A stretch of DNA of 64,000 nt from Paenibacillus humicola. Lineage in GTDB: Bacteria > Bacillota > Bacilli > Paenibacillales > Paenibacillaceae. The DNA lies in NCBI RefSeq assembly GCF_028826105.1, contig NZ_JAQGPL010000001.1, positions 1,700,501 through 1,764,500 on the forward strand. Direction: 5' to 3'. Below, piece after piece: positions 8,019 through 19,301 of the stretch (its first letter is position 1; the number at the start of each line of letters is the position of its first letter). The translations under genes were made by a program, and so were the position numbers. The notes beneath the pieces are model-generated. The model worked only from the letters and a program-made list of their open reading frames with translations. It did not search any database and had not been told where the DNA came from.

Positions 8019-8600
8019 ATGAATCTGGTACCTATAGTCGTCGAACAAACGAATCGGGGAGAACGATCCTACGATATTTACTCCCGTCTGCTGAAGGATC
8101 GGATTATTTTTCTGGGAAGTGCGATCGACGACGATGTGGCGAACTCCATTATCGCGCAGCTCCTGTTCCTTGCGGCGGATGATCCGGAGAAGGACATTCA
8201 TCTTTACATTAACTCGCCCGGCGGTTCGGTAACGGCGGGCATGGGTATTTACGATACGATGCAGTTCATTAAGCCGGACGTATCGACGATATGCGTCGGA
8301 TTGGCCGCCAGCATGGGCTCGCTGCTGTTGACGGCGGGCGCGAAAGGCAAGCGGTTCGCGCTTCCGAACAGCGAGGTCATGATCCATCAGCCGCTTGGCG
8401 GCGTGCGCGGCCAGGCATCGGATATCAAAATTCACGCCGACTGGATTTTGAAGACGAAGCAAAAACTGAACCAGATCTATGTGGATCGCACGGGTCAGCC
8501 TTATGAGAAGATCGATCGGGACACGGACCGCGACTTCTTCATGAGCGCGGAGGAAGCGCTGAATTACGGCCTGATTGACAAGGTCGTTACGGCTCTGTAA
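8019..8600 (+). CDS. clpP: ATP-dependent Clp protease proteolytic subunit
   Basis: 193 residues, the standard size of ClpP. The catalytic triad is visible as Ser98 (in GLAASMGS), His123 (MIHQPLGG) and Asp172 (RDTDRDFF). The handle-helix segment and the oxyanion loop motif SPGGSV (about 66-71) are intact. It forms the double-heptamer peptidase used by Clp/Hsp100 unfoldases; the clpX gene follows 25 bases later, so the two can be made together as ClpXP. GAGGAGG stands about 9 bases before the ATG. Full-length with no odd residues. Confidence 0.98.
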   Translation: MNLVPIVVEQTNRGERSYDIYSRLLKDRIIFLGSAIDDDVANSIIAQLLFLAADDPEKDIHLYINSPGGSVTAGMGIYDTMQFIKPDVSTICVGLAASMGSLLLTAGAKGKRFALPNSEVMIHQPLGGVRGQASDIKIHADWILKTKQKLNQIYVDRTGQPYEKIDRDTDRDFFMSAEEALNYGLIDKVVTAL

Positions 8601-8625
8601 CGAATCGATACGAAGGGGTGATCCC

Positions 8626-9882
<1,257 letters not shown>

Positions 9883-9987
9883 TTGATGGCGATAATATCC
9901 GTCAAACAACTCCACCTTCGCCTTCATGCGGCTTCGAACCGCCTTTGCGGCGGAGGTGGACTTTGACTTTCATGGGAGAGATCTGGG

Positions 9988-11100
9988 ATGTTCTTGCGGA
10001 AAGATACCGTGCCGGTCAAGGTCGGGCCGCTTACGATCGGCGGCAGCGACGAGGTTTTCATCCAGAGCATGTGCACGACGAAGACGGCCGACGTGGAGGC
10101 GACGGTAGCGGAGATTTTGCGGCTCGAGGAAGCGGGCTGCCAAATCGTCCGGGTTACGGTCAACAATAAGGAAGCGGCCGAAGCGATTAAGGAAATCAAG
10201 AAGCGGATTCATATTCCGCTTGTGGCCGACATCCATTTCGACTACCGCCTGGCGCTTGCGTCGATCGAGAACGGCGTCGATAAAGTCCGCATCAACCCCG
10301 GCAACATTGGGCGGCGGGAGAAGGTCGAGGCCGTTGTCCAAGCATGCAAGGCGAAAGGCATCCCGATTCGGATCGGCGTCAACGCCGGCTCGCTGGAGAA
10401 CCATTTGCTTGAGAAGTACGGCTATCCGACGCCGGAAGCGATGGTGGAAAGCGCGCTGTTCCATATCGGCATTCTTGAAGAGCTCGATTTTCACGATATT
10501 ATCGTCTCGCTCAAAGCGTCCGACGTGCCGATGGCGATTGCAGCCTACCGGATGGCGGCCGAGCAGATTCGCTATCCGCTTCATCTTGGCATCACCGAAG
10601 CGGGGACACTGCACAGCGGTACGATCAAAAGCTCGGCCGGCATCGGCGCGCTGCTCGCGATGGGCATCGGCAACACGGTGCGGATCAGCCTGAGCGCGGA
10701 CCCGGTGGAGGAAGTGAAGGTCGCCCGCGAGCTGCTGAAATGCTTCGGGCTCATTACCAATGCGGCGACGCTCGTTTCCTGTCCGACCTGCGGCCGTCTC
10801 GATATCGATCTGTTCTCGATTGCCAACGAGGTGGAGGATTACATCAGCAAAATCAAGGTGCCGATCAAGGTATCGGTGCTGGGCTGCGCGGTTAACGGGC
10901 CGGGCGAAGCGCGCGAAGCCGATATCGGCATCGCCGGCGCCCGCGGCGAAGGCATGCTGTTCCGGTACGGGGAAATGATCCGCAAGGTGCCGGAGGCGGA
11001 GCTGCTGGCCGAGCTGAAGAAGGAAATCGACGAAATCGTCCGCGTCTACGAGGCGACGGGGGAAATTCCGGGCCGAAAGCACCAGCCCGCCGGCGTTTAA
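9988..11100 (+). CDS. ispG: 4-hydroxy-3-methylbut-2-enyl diphosphate synthase (MEP pathway)
   Basis: 370 residues, bacterial short-form IspG/GcpE, which makes HMBPP from methylerythritol cyclodiphosphate. The [4Fe-4S] ligands are visible: Cys265 and Cys268 (SCPTCGR) and Cys300 ([11 protein letters not shown]), with the conserved Glu307. The N-terminal TIM-barrel shows the conserved [10 protein letters not shown] and QSMCTTKT. It stands alone between clpX and lonB; an imperfect inverted repeat around 9937-9963 precedes it but has no clean T-run. Start ATG has a moderate site (GGGAGAG). Presence indicates the non-mevalonate isoprenoid route in this organism. Confidence 0.97.
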   Translation: MFLRKDTVPVKVGPLTIGGSDEVFIQSMCTTKTADVEATVAEILRLEEAGCQIVRVTVNNKEAAEAIKEIKKRIHIPLVADIHFDYRLALASIENGVDKVRINPGNIGRREKVEAVVQACKAKGIPIRIGVNAGSLENHLLEKYGYPTPEAMVESALFHIGILEELDFHDIIVSLKASDVPMAIAAYRMAAEQIRYPLHLGITEAGTLHSGTIKSSAGIGALLAMGIGNTVRISLSADPVEEVKVARELLKCFGLITNAATLVSCPTCGRLDIDLFSIANEVEDYISKIKVPIKVSVLGCAVNGPGEAREADIGIAGARGEGMLFRYGEMIRKVPEAELLAELKKEIDEIVRVYEATGEIPGRKHQPAGV

Positions 11101-11226
11101 TTGCCGCGCCGGCACATGAAACTTTACCATGGCAATAGCGATTATTCCATCCGGCTGGGGGCAATACTGTCAAGTATGAGTCCCGCATAAGCCGGATGTT
11201 TTTCGTTTGAGAGGAGAGTAATCGCT

Positions 11227-12933
11227 ATGAGCTTTAGTTTGATTTTAATGCTGATTCAAGTGTTTTTCGCGATCGTGATCGGACTGTATTTTTGGAATTT
11301 GCTGCGCAACCAGAAGACGAACCGTTCCGCTGTCGACCGGGAGTCGCGCAAGGAAATGGATAAGCTGCGCAAGCTGCGTTCCGTCTCGCTGACGAAGCCG
11401 CTTGCCGAGAAAACCCGCCCTCAAACGATGGACGATATCATCGGCCAGCGGGACGGACTGCGCGCGCTCAAAGCCGCGCTGTGCAGCGCGAATCCGCAGC
11501 ACGTCATCATCTACGGCCCGCCTGGCGTCGGGAAAACGGCTGCGGCGCGTGTCGTGCTGGAGGAAGCGAAGAAAAATCCGGCGTCCCCGTTTCAGCAGGA
11601 CGCCAAATTTACCGAGATCGACGCGACGACCGCCCGCTTCGACGAACGGGGCATCGCCGACCCGCTGATCGGCTCGGTGCACGATCCGATTTATCAAGGC
11701 GCAGGCGCGATGGGCGTCGCCGGCATTCCGCAGCCGAAGCCGGGCGCGGTGACGAAAGCGCACGGAGGGATGCTTTTTATCGACGAGATCGGCGAACTGC
11801 ATCCGATACAAATGAACAAGCTGCTTAAGGTGCTCGAGGACCGCAAGGTGTTCCTCGAAAGCGCGTATTATAATTCGGAGGATCCGAATATCCCGCTGTA
11901 TATTCACGATATATTCCAGAACGGCCTGCCGGCCGATTTCCGGCTGGTCGGCGCCACGACCCGCTCGCCGCAGGATTTGCCGCCGGCGCTGCGGTCGCGC
12001 TGCATGGAAATTTATTTCCGCCCGCTGCTGGCCGACGAGATTTCGCTGATCGCCGACAATGCGCTGAAGAAAATCGGGCTTCCGCCCAGCCCGGAGGCGG
12101 TCGACGTCGTGAAACGCTACGCCACCAACGGCCGCGAAGCCGTCAACGTCATCCAGCTCGCGGCCGGGCTGGTACTGTCCGAGAAGCGCGAGTCCATAAC
12201 GGCGGCGGATATCGAATGGGTCGTCAACAGCAGCCAGATTCCGCCGCGTCCGGACCGCAAGGTGCCGTCCGCGCCGCAGGTCGGCTTCGTTAACGGCCTT
12301 GCGGTATACGGGCCGAATATGGGGACGCTGCTTGAAATCGAAGTGAGCGCGATTCCGGTCCGCGCCGGAAAAGGCACCTTCACCATCACCGGCGTCGTGG
12401 ACGAGGAGGAGCTCGGAGGCGGCGGAAGCCGGACGCTGCGCCGCAAAAGCATGGCCAAAGGCTCCGTCGAGAATGTGCTCACCGTGCTTCGCCGGATTGG
12501 CATGAAGCCGGAAAATTACGACCTGCACATCAATTTCCCGGGCGGAACGCCGATCGACGGGCCTTCGGCCGGCATCGCCATGGCCACCGCGATCGCGTCG
12601 GCCATCAAAGGAGAGCCGGTCGACAACAAGCTGGCCATGACGGGCGAGGTCGGCATTCACGGCAACGTTAAGCCGGTCGGCGGCGTGCTGGCCAAGGTGG
12701 AGGCCGCTTTCCAGGCGGGGGCGGATACGGTCATTATACCGCGCGAGAACTGGCAGGCGATTTTCACCGATTTGCAGGGACTGAAGGTCATTCCCGCCGA
12801 TCATATCGACGACGTGTTCCGCCATACCTTCCCGGCGGACGAAAGCCGTTCCGCCGCGCAGGCTCCGGCCGCAAACGCCGACGTATACGTTGCGTCCAGC
12901 CTTCCTTATTTGCAGGCGGATTCCGTTGAGTGA
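11227..12933 (+). CDS. lonB: ATP-dependent protease LonB (sporulation-type, membrane-anchored)
   Basis: 568 residues. An N-terminal hydrophobic segment (about residues 4-24) precedes an AAA+ domain with Walker A GPPGVGKT (97-104) and Walker B MLFIDEIGEL, then a Lon protease domain with the Ser-Lys dyad: Ser447 in DGPSAGIAMATA and Lys490 in GGVLAKVEAAF. It lacks the large N-terminal substrate domain of LonA. In B. subtilis the equivalent gene is expressed in the forespore and lies directly before lonA, as here. GAGAGGAGAG precedes the ATG. I could not identify a convincing sigma-F or sigma-G promoter in the 126-base gap upstream. Confidence 0.94.
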   Translation: MSFSLILMLIQVFFAIVIGLYFWNLLRNQKTNRSAVDRESRKEMDKLRKLRSVSLTKPLAEKTRPQTMDDIIGQRDGLRALKAALCSANPQHVIIYGPPGVGKTAAARVVLEEAKKNPASPFQQDAKFTEIDATTARFDERGIADPLIGSVHDPIYQGAGAMGVAGIPQPKPGAVTKAHGGMLFIDEIGELHPIQMNKLLKVLEDRKVFLESAYYNSEDPNIPLYIHDIFQNGLPADFRLVGATTRSPQDLPPALRSRCMEIYFRPLLADEISLIADNALKKIGLPPSPEAVDVVKRYATNGREAVNVIQLAAGLVLSEKRESITAADIEWVVNSSQIPPRPDRKVPSAPQVGFVNGLAVYGPNMGTLLEIEVSAIPVRAGKGTFTITGVVDEEELGGGGSRTLRRKSMAKGSVENVLTVLRRIGMKPENYDLHINFPGGTPIDGPSAGIAMATAIASAIKGEPVDNKLAMTGEVGIHGNVKPVGGVLAKVEAAFQAGADTVIIPRENWQAIFTDLQGLKVIPADHIDDVFRHTFPADESRSAAQAPAANADVYVASSLPYLQADSVE

Positions 12934-13011
12934 TAAAATGGTGGGAGGCAGCGCGAAAATAACCGGCCTTATCGGGTGCCGGAACTATGCTTCTAAGTTG
13001 GAGGTGCTGGT

Positions 13012-15384
13012 ATGGGACCTGTTAAATGGAAAGGTCGTCGGCTCCCCCTCCTTCCGCTGAGGGGGCTCCTGGTTTATCCCAGCATGGTGCTCCACCTTGA
13101 CGTGGGCAGGGAGAAGTCGGTCCGCGCGCTTGACCGCGCGATGCTCGACGATCATATGATTTTGCTGTGCTCGCAGTCGGAAGTGAACATCGAAGAGCCG
13201 ACGCAGGAGGATATTTACCGGGTTGGTACGATCGCCCGCGTCCGGCAAATGCTCAAGCTGCCGAACGGAACGATCCGCGTGCTTGTGGAGGGGGTTACCC
13301 GAGCCGAAATCGTCGATTATTTGCCGAACGACGATTTTTACGAAGTGACGGTCAAAGAACTGCCGGAAACCGAATCGGCCGATCCGGAGACGGACGCGCT
13401 GATGCGTACGGTGCTGAGCCAGTTCGAGCATTATATTAATTTATCGAAGAAGGTGACGCCGGAAACGCTTGCCGCCGTCTCCGATATCGACGAGCCGGGC
13501 CGGCTGGCCGACGTCATTACGAGCCATCTGACGCTCAAAATCAAAGACAAACAGGACATTCTCGAAACGGTCGATGTCCGCAAGCGGCTCGAGAAGCTGC
13601 TCGACATCCTGAACAACGAGCGGGAAGTGCTGGAGCTTGAGCGCAAAATCAGCCAGCGCGTCAAGAAGCAGATGGAGAAGACGCAAAAGGAATATTATTT
13701 GCGCGAGCAGATGAAGGCGATCCAGAAGGAGCTCGGAGAGAAAGAAGGCCGCGCGGGCGAGGTGGAGGAGCTGCGTTCGCAGCTTGCCGAATCCGGCGTT
13801 CCCGAGAAGGTGAAGGAGAAGGTCGAGAAAGAAATCGACCGGCTCGAGAAAATGCCTTCCACTTCGGCGGAAGGCGGCGTCATTCGCAATTATATCGATT
13901 GGCTTCTTGCGCTTCCCTGGAACAAAACGACGGAAGACGATTTGAATATCGTCAGTGCGGAGAAGATTTTGAACGAGGATCATTACGGGCTGGAAAAGCC
14001 GAAGGAACGGGTGCTGGAATATTTGGCCGTGCAGCAGCTGGTCAAAAAATTGAAAGGCCCGATCCTCTGTCTCGTCGGCCCGCCGGGCGTCGGAAAAACG
14101 TCGATGGCCCGCTCCATCGCGAAGGCGCTCAGCCGGCAGTTCGTCCGCATCTCGCTCGGCGGCGTCCGCGACGAAGCGGAAATCCGCGGTCACCGGCGCA
14201 CCTACGTCGGCGCGATGCCGGGCCGGATCATCCAGGGGATGAAAACGGCGGGGGCGGCCAATCCCGTGTTCCTGCTTGACGAAATCGACAAAATGGCGAT
14301 GGACTTCCGGGGCGATCCCGCTTCCGCGCTGCTTGAGGTGCTCGACCCGGAACAGAACAATACGTTCAGCGATCACTTTATCGAAGTGCCGTTCGATTTG
14401 TCCAACGTCATGTTCATCACGACGGCCAACGCGATTCATAATATTCCGCGGCCGCTGCTCGACCGGATGGAAGTGCTCTACATCCCCGGTTATACCGAGC
14501 TCGAGAAAAAGCAGATCGCGGACCGCTATTTGCTGCCGAAACAGAAGCGGGAGCACGGTCTGGGCGACGATCAGGTTCGGGTGGAGGAAAGCGCACTCGA
14601 GCAGATCGTCCGCGAGTATACGCGCGAATCGGGCGTTCGTAATTTGGAGCAGCAAATCGCGGCCATTTGCCGCAAGGCGGCCAAGGCGATCGTGGGCGAC
14701 CCGGAATCGTCGCCGGTCACGGTCGATAACGAGAAGGTCAAGGAATGGCTGGGACCGCCGAAGTTCCGTTACGGCGTGGCCGAGCAGGAAGACCAGATCG
14801 GCGCCGTAACCGGTCTTGCATGGACGGAGGTTGGCGGCGACACACTGGTCATCGAGGTAACGGTGCTGCCGGGCAGCGGAAAGCTGACGCTTACGGGCAA
14901 GCTTGGCGACGTGATGAAGGAATCGGCGCAGGCCGCCTTCAGCTACACGCGCTCGAAAGCGAAGGAGCTCGGCATCGACCCCGACTTTTACGAGAAGAAC
15001 GACATTCATATCCACATTCCCGAAGGTGCGATTCCGAAGGACGGTCCGTCGGCAGGCATCACGATGGCGACGGCGCTCATTTCCGCGCTGACCGGCCGTC
15101 AGGTTTCGAAAGAAGTGGCGATGACCGGCGAAATTACGCTTCGCGGCCGCGTTCTGCCGATCGGCGGGTTGAAGGAAAAATCGCTTGCCGCGCATCGTGC
15201 CGGCATCAAGAAGGTGCTTCTGCCCAAGGATAACGAGCGCGACCTTCGCGATATTCCCGACAGCGTGCGGAGCGACCTGGATTTTATCCCCGTCGCGCAC
15301 ATGGACGATGTGCTGAAGCATGCGCTGGCCGGAGCGCCGCTCGCAGCCGAGCCGGCCGTAACTCACCCGGTCGAAACTCACTAG
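13012..15384 (+). CDS. lon: ATP-dependent protease La (LonA)
   Basis: 790 residues with the complete LonA layout: N-terminal LON substrate-binding domain beginning [16 protein letters not shown], a coiled-coil region around 190-260 ([20 protein letters not shown]), AAA+ domain with Walker A GPPGVGKT (356-363) and Walker [10 protein letters not shown], and the protease domain with catalytic Ser680 ([14 protein letters not shown]) and Lys723 ([14 protein letters not shown]). The spacing of 43 residues between Ser and Lys equals that of the E. coli enzyme. TGGAGGTG lies a few bases before the ATG. Follows lonB by about 80 bases; engB follows by 21 bases. Confidence 0.98.
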   Translation: MGPVKWKGRRLPLLPLRGLLVYPSMVLHLDVGREKSVRALDRAMLDDHMILLCSQSEVNIEEPTQEDIYRVGTIARVRQMLKLPNGTIRVLVEGVTRAEIVDYLPNDDFYEVTVKELPETESADPETDALMRTVLSQFEHYINLSKKVTPETLAAVSDIDEPGRLADVITSHLTLKIKDKQDILETVDVRKRLEKLLDILNNEREVLELERKISQRVKKQMEKTQKEYYLREQMKAIQKELGEKEGRAGEVEELRSQLAESGVPEKVKEKVEKEIDRLEKMPSTSAEGGVIRNYIDWLLALPWNKTTEDDLNIVSAEKILNEDHYGLEKPKERVLEYLAVQQLVKKLKGPILCLVGPPGVGKTSMARSIAKALSRQFVRISLGGVRDEAEIRGHRRTYVGAMPGRIIQGMKTAGAANPVFLLDEIDKMAMDFRGDPASALLEVLDPEQNNTFSDHFIEVPFDLSNVMFITTANAIHNIPRPLLDRMEVLYIPGYTELEKKQIADRYLLPKQKREHGLGDDQVRVEESALEQIVREYTRESGVRNLEQQIAAICRKAAKAIVGDPESSPVTVDNEKVKEWLGPPKFRYGVAEQEDQIGAVTGLAWTEVGGDTLVIEVTVLPGSGKLTLTGKLGDVMKESAQAAFSYTRSKAKELGIDPDFYEKNDIHIHIPEGAIPKDGPSAGITMATALISALTGRQVSKEVAMTGEITLRGRVLPIGGLKEKSLAAHRAGIKKVLLPKDNERDLRDIPDSVRSDLDFIPVAHMDDVLKHALAGAPLAAEPAVTHPVETH

Positions 15385-15405
15385 AGAGCAGGTTGGATTT
15401 TCGTT

Positions 15406-16008
15406 ATGAATATTTCGTCAGCCGAATTTGTCATCAGCGCCGTTGAACCGCATCAATATCCTGAGGACGCCTTGCCGGAGATCGCTCTGGCAGGGCGTTC
15501 CAATGTCGGCAAATCGTCGCTCATCAACAAGCTGATCCTGCGCAAAAGCCTTGCCCGCACCAGCTCCCAGCCGGGCAAAACGCAGCAGCTCAACTATTAT
15601 CGGATTAACGACCGGCTTTATTTCGTCGATTTTCCCGGCTACGGCTATGCCAAGGTATCCAAGAAGCAGCGCGAGCAGTGGGGCGTCATGATCGAGTCGT
15701 TTTTGAAGACGCGGGAGCCGCTGAAGCTGGTGCTTCAAATCGTAGATGTCCGTCATCCTCCGAGCGAGGACGACCGTCTCATGTACAATTGGCTGAAGCA
15801 TTTCGACATTCCGGTATGTGTCGTATGCACGAAGGCGGACAAGATTCCGCGCAGCAAGTGGGATAAGCACGTGAAAACGATTAAAACCGAGCTTGAGGCC
15901 GATCCGCGCGATCCCGTCGTCTTGTTCTCCTCCGAGACGGGGCTCGGCCGGGATGAGCTGTGGTCGGTCATTATGGACGTTGCGCTGGATCGGGCCGAAA
16001 CCGAGTGA
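15406..16008 (+). CDS. ysxC: Ribosome biogenesis GTP-binding protein EngB/YsxC
   Basis: 200 residues of a TRAFAC GTPase. G1 is GRSNVGKSS, the G2 region is around [15 protein letters not shown]3 is DFPGYGYA and G4 is TKADK. These are characteristic of EngB/YihA/YsxC, an essential factor for late 50S subunit assembly. It follows lonA by 21 bases and is probably translated from the same message, as in B. subtilis. No strong Shine-Dalgarno is seen beyond GAGCAGG. Nothing unusual in length or motifs. Confidence 0.96.
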   Translation: MNISSAEFVISAVEPHQYPEDALPEIALAGRSNVGKSSLINKLILRKSLARTSSQPGKTQQLNYYRINDRLYFVDFPGYGYAKVSKKQREQWGVMIESFLKTREPLKLVLQIVDVRHPPSEDDRLMYNWLKHFDIPVCVVCTKADKIPRSKWDKHVKTIKTELEADPRDPVVLFSSETGLGRDELWSVIMDVALDRAETE

Positions 16009-16181
16009 AGTTCGGCTTGAAAAGCGAGGATAACGCACAAAAGCGCGTACTCCTTGCAGATTCCCGTGGATTTTTCAGAAATATGCGAGAATATCAAGGG
16101 CAGGAAGCAGGAATAAAAGACGCCGATCGAGTATAATATACGTAAGCGAATGGTTTAGTTTAAAGAATTGAGGAGATTTTT

Positions 16182-16772
16182 ATGGCTCAGCGGATAGCCA
16201 CGGAGTATGTCAAAGCTTCTCTGCAATTAACGGCTGAAGAGATGGCGGGATTTGTCCGGTTTTTTGATGAGCTTCATGTCAGGCAGCAGGTACGGGTGCT
16301 CGAAAACGGCAATCACGAAATGGTTCTCGAGGACGACGCAGGGCGTGAAGAAGTCCGCTTTATTTTTGAACGGCAGCAGGAACGGTACGTAACCGTCGTT
16401 TCCTGCAGGCTTTTGAATCCCAAACTGACGAACGCGATGCGCAAGGCGGTATCCGCGTTTCACGGCGATGCGATCGTCAACCGCATTTATCCGACCTATA
16501 CGATGGTCTATCATTACGAGCAAGGCGCCGTTCGCAAAATCGTCGAACAAACGGCCGGCGGTTCCCGCGTCGTATTCGAGTACAAGGATACGATCGGACA
16601 GCTGGAAGCCCGGTTTAACCGGATGGAAATCGAACGTGAAATCGGAGCCGTTCAGCACGCGATCAACGAGCTTCTCGATATGCGCAATCAATGCTCGGAC
16701 CGGGAGCAGATTGCCGGGATCGACGAGCGGCTGAGACGCTTTACGAAGCAGCTGTTCGTGCTGGAAGCGTAA
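16182..16772 (+). CDS. Conserved-looking hypothetical protein, 196 aa
   Basis: I do not recognise this family. It is a soluble-looking 196-residue protein without signal peptide or membrane segment. The first two thirds alternate charged strands and helices (HEMVLEDDAGREEVRFIFE, RYVTVVSCRLLNPKLTNAMR), and the last third (about 140-196) is strongly helical with heptad-like spacing (LEARFNRMEIEREIGAVQHA). GAGGAG precedes the ATG with good spacing and a strong terminator follows, so it is very likely a real monocistronic gene. A TATAAT at 16132 could be its -10, though no good -35 is seen. Position between engB and speD gives little hint of function. Confidence 0.75.
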   Translation: MAQRIATEYVKASLQLTAEEMAGFVRFFDELHVRQQVRVLENGNHEMVLEDDAGREEVRFIFERQQERYVTVVSCRLLNPKLTNAMRKAVSAFHGDAIVNRIYPTYTMVYHYEQGAVRKIVEQTAGGSRVVFEYKDTIGQLEARFNRMEIEREIGAVQHAINELLDMRNQCSDREQIAGIDERLRRFTKQLFVLEA

Positions 16773-16798
16773 GCGGGCGTGCCCTCGTTTCATTGAAG

Positions 16799-16829
16799 AA
16801 AACCGCAGCGATGCGGTTTTTATTTTTTT
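16799..16829 (+). terminator. Terminator of the 196-aa hypothetical gene
   Basis: Nine-base arms 16799-16807 and 16812-16820 (AAAACCGCA/TGCGGTTTT) with loop GCGA, followed by TATTTTTTT. Confidence 0.9.
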
Positions 16830-17169
16830 GTCTGCAGGCGCGGGACGGGGGCTGTCTGAAACTGGCATGTACAAGCCCGTTTTCGACCCTATGTTGGGCG
16901 GTGGCAGGGCACACGTGGACAAACGCGGCGGCATACCCTGCATATTGGAGTTTGATGTCCGGTTCCAAATAGGTGTTTGCTGAAAAAAAGAGTTGCATTT
17001 CTGACGGATAGATGTTATTTTTATTTTCGTTGAAATGAATAATAGGAACCAGGATTCACTCAGGACATGGTAATGTTGCGAGAGATTATTCCCTCGGGCA
17101 GTGAATGACGTAGGTCCTAGCGGATGAAATTTTTTAAACATTTTATTCCTAGGAAGGGGGAACCGAAAG
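16830..17169 (+). other. 340-base intergenic leader of speD
   Basis: This gap contains a candidate promoter at 16993-17021, a possible 38-codon frame (16867-16983, discussed among the findings), and a late inverted repeat, TCCTAG (17115-17120) with CTAGGA (17149-17154), whose right arm abuts the AAGGGGG ribosome site of speD. GC content drops markedly from about 16980 on. No tRNA, riboswitch core or longer gene was recognised. Confidence 0.5.
16993..17021 (+). promoter_or_regulatory. Candidate sigma-A promoter for speD
   Basis: TTGCAT (16993-16998), 17-base spacer, TATTTT (17016-17021). The leader to the speD start would be about 140 bases. Confidence 0.45.
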
Positions 17170-17568
17170 ATGGAATATTCAACTTTCGGAAGACACGTTG
17201 CTGTTGACACTTGGGGTGTGGAGTTCGACCTGCTCAACAACGCGGAATTTTTGCAAGCCCAAATGGTGGAAGCCGCTGAGGCTTGCGGCGCTACGGTACT
17301 TTCCGTGCAAGCCAAACAATTCGAGCCGCAAGGCGCAACGGTACTCGTGCTGCTGTCTGAAAGCCATCTCTCGATCCACACGTATCCCGAGAAAGGTTTT
17401 GCCGCTTTGGATTGCTACACCTGCGGCGAAACGGTCGATCCTCAGCTCGCGATCGATTACATGATGTCCGTTCTGAAGCCGAAGACGGTTCATGCGAAAA
17501 AGCTGATTCGCGGAATCGGCGACATGCAGGTTGTCGAACCGGAAATGAAGCAAGCTCAGCTTGCTTGA
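17170..17568 (+). CDS. speD: S-adenosylmethionine decarboxylase proenzyme, prokaryotic type
   Basis: 132 residues, the short (class 1B) AdoMet decarboxylase found in Gram-positives and Thermotoga. The proenzyme cleaves itself between Glu64 and Ser65 in LLSESHLSIHTYPEKG; Ser65 becomes the pyruvoyl cofactor. His70 and Cys85 (DCYTCG), the processing and proton-donor residues, are present. The product supplies aminopropyl groups for spermidine. It stands alone with its own leader and a strong terminator. AAGGGGG lies 9 bases before the ATG. The C-terminus is slightly longer than in the Thermotoga enzyme. Confidence 0.96.
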   Translation: MEYSTFGRHVAVDTWGVEFDLLNNAEFLQAQMVEAAEACGATVLSVQAKQFEPQGATVLVLLSESHLSIHTYPEKGFAALDCYTCGETVDPQLAIDYMMSVLKPKTVHAKKLIRGIGDMQVVEPEMKQAQLA

Positions 17569-17583
17569 TTCAATAAGCGATTG

Positions 17584-17617
17584 AATGGCCATGGAGCGAT
17601 CCGTGGCCATTTTTTAA
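17584..17617 (+). terminator. Terminator of speD
   Basis: AATGGCCA (17584-17591) pairs with TGGCCATT (17604-17611), followed by TTTTT. Confidence 0.88.
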
Positions 17618-17771
17618 TGTCCGGGAAAGGTGAACATTTACCTCACGTTCTCCATAAATCGAAGGGAATAAGCTTGTTCCGCCTTCAAAACGGCGTCAGC
17701 GGTTTCTTCTCGGCCTTACGTTTCGTTTTCAAATATTTTTCATAAATGCGGGGGTACAGGTTGTCGAACTG

Positions 17772-17780
17772 TGCTATAAT
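17772..17780 (+). promoter_or_regulatory. Extended -10 promoter of the hem operon
   Basis: TG-C-TATAAT (17772-17780) is an extended sigma-A -10 with a weak -35 (GGTACA at 17753). It is 38 bases before the hemA start. Confidence 0.6.
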
Positions 17781-17817
17781 ACTAATGATATTTCAACGTA
17801 AAGGCAGGTGAACGCGC

Positions 17818-19194
17818 ATGCACATCGTAGTTGTCGGGCTGAATTACCGGACGGCCCCGGTCGAAGTCAGAGAACGGTTTACGTTTCAAGAGCGGGATTT
17901 GCCGGAAGCCCTGAAGCAGCTGCAGCATACGACGAGCATCCTGGAATGTGTCATTGTGGCGACCTGCAACCGGACGGAATTATACGCGGTCGTTGACCGC
18001 AACCATTTGTGCGGCCACTATATCCGGCATTTTATGGAGCAGTGGTTCAAGCTGCCGAGAGAACAATTTACGCAAGATTTATATATGTACGAAGACGAGC
18101 GCGCGATCGAGCATCTGTTTCGCGTCGCGTGCGGGCTCGATTCGATGGTGATCGGGGAGACGCAAATTCTCGGTCAGGTGAAGGACGCGTTCCAGCTGGC
18201 GCAGCAGCTCAAAACGACGGGCACGCTGTTTAATGCGCTGTTCAAGCAGGCGGTGACGCTGGCGAAGCGGGCGCATTCGGAGACGTCGATCGGCGAAGCA
18301 GCCGTGTCCGTGAGCTATGCCGCCGTCGAGCTGGGCAAACGGATTTTCGGCCATTTCGGCGGCAAGACCGTCATGATTATCGGCGCGGGCAAAATGAGCG
18401 AGCTGACGGCGAAGCATTTGTACGCCAACGGCGCCAACCGTGTGTATGTCGTCAACCGTACCTACGACCGGGCGGTGCAGCTGGCCGACAAGTTCAACGG
18501 CATCCCGCTCGGAATGGACGAAGCGATTCGGCGGCTCGGTGAAGCCGACATCGTGATCAGCTCGACGGGCTCCGACGGCTACGTGCTTGACCGCGAGCGG
18601 GTAGCGGCGGCAATGAGCCGGCGCAAATCACGCCCCCTGTTCATGATCGACATCGCCGTTCCGCGCGATTTGGATCCCGCGATCGCGTCGGTCGAGAACG
18701 TGTTTCTATACGATATCGACGACCTTGAAGGAATCGTCGAGAGCAATTTGGCGCAGCGGCGCCAGGAAGCGGCCAAGATCGAAACGTTTATCGCGGAAGA
18801 GCTCGAGGCGTTCCGGCAGTGGTACAAGACGCTCGGCGTCGTGCCCCTCATCCGTGCGCTGCAGGACAAAGCAGCCGCGATTCACGAGGAGACGATGGAC
18901 AGCTTGGCGAACAAGCTGCCGGATCTGGATGAGCGCGAATTGAAGGTCATCCGCAAGCTGACCAAGAGCATCGTCAATCAAATGATGCACGATCCGATTT
19001 TGCGTCTCAAGGAGATTGCCGGAGAGAAGCATGCCGAGGACGCCATGGAGCTGTTCGTCAAGCTGTTCGCGCTGGAGGATCGTCTGACCAAGCAGCAGCC
19101 GGATACGGCAGCAGCGCCTGCCGCCGAGCCCCAGTCCGGGCATGCGGCATTCGGCGCGAAGACGCCGGGAGCGATTGCGGCGGCCACTTCCTAA
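17818..19194 (+). CDS. hemA: Glutamyl-tRNA reductase
   Basis: 458 residues. It reduces glutamyl-tRNA to glutamate-1-semialdehyde, the first committed step of tetrapyrrole synthesis. Nucleophile Cys50 lies in VATCNRTELYAVVD; the NADPH domain has GKTVMIIGAGKMSELTAKHL; the long spinal helix and dimerization domain follow. The last 35 or so residues are Ala/Pro-rich and not part of the conserved fold. GGCAGGTGA precedes the ATG. It heads a seven-gene set in which the downstream hemX product is known in B. subtilis to lower HemA levels. Confidence 0.97.
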   Translation: MHIVVVGLNYRTAPVEVRERFTFQERDLPEALKQLQHTTSILECVIVATCNRTELYAVVDRNHLCGHYIRHFMEQWFKLPREQFTQDLYMYEDERAIEHLFRVACGLDSMVIGETQILGQVKDAFQLAQQLKTTGTLFNALFKQAVTLAKRAHSETSIGEAAVSVSYAAVELGKRIFGHFGGKTVMIIGAGKMSELTAKHLYANGANRVYVVNRTYDRAVQLADKFNGIPLGMDEAIRRLGEADIVISSTGSDGYVLDRERVAAAMSRRKSRPLFMIDIAVPRDLDPAIASVENVFLYDIDDLEGIVESNLAQRRQEAAKIETFIAEELEAFRQWYKTLGVVPLIRALQDKAAAIHEETMDSLANKLPDLDERELKVIRKLTKSIVNQMMHDPILRLKEIAGEKHAEDAMELFVKLFALEDRLTKQQPDTAAAPAAEPQSGHAAFGAKTPGAIAAATS

Positions 19195-19301
19195 ATACCC
19201 GTCGGACCTGCGGTCCGAATCATGTGACGGCGGCGGCCCCAACCGCCGCTCAATAACCGGCTCGTCTGCCGGCCGCCGACTCCGGATTCGTGGAGGCGCC
19301 T

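Noticed and set aside
13441..15381. Minus-strand frame of 646 codons opposite lon
   Set aside because: Shadow of LonA, whose catalytic residues and AAA+ motifs are intact on the plus strand.
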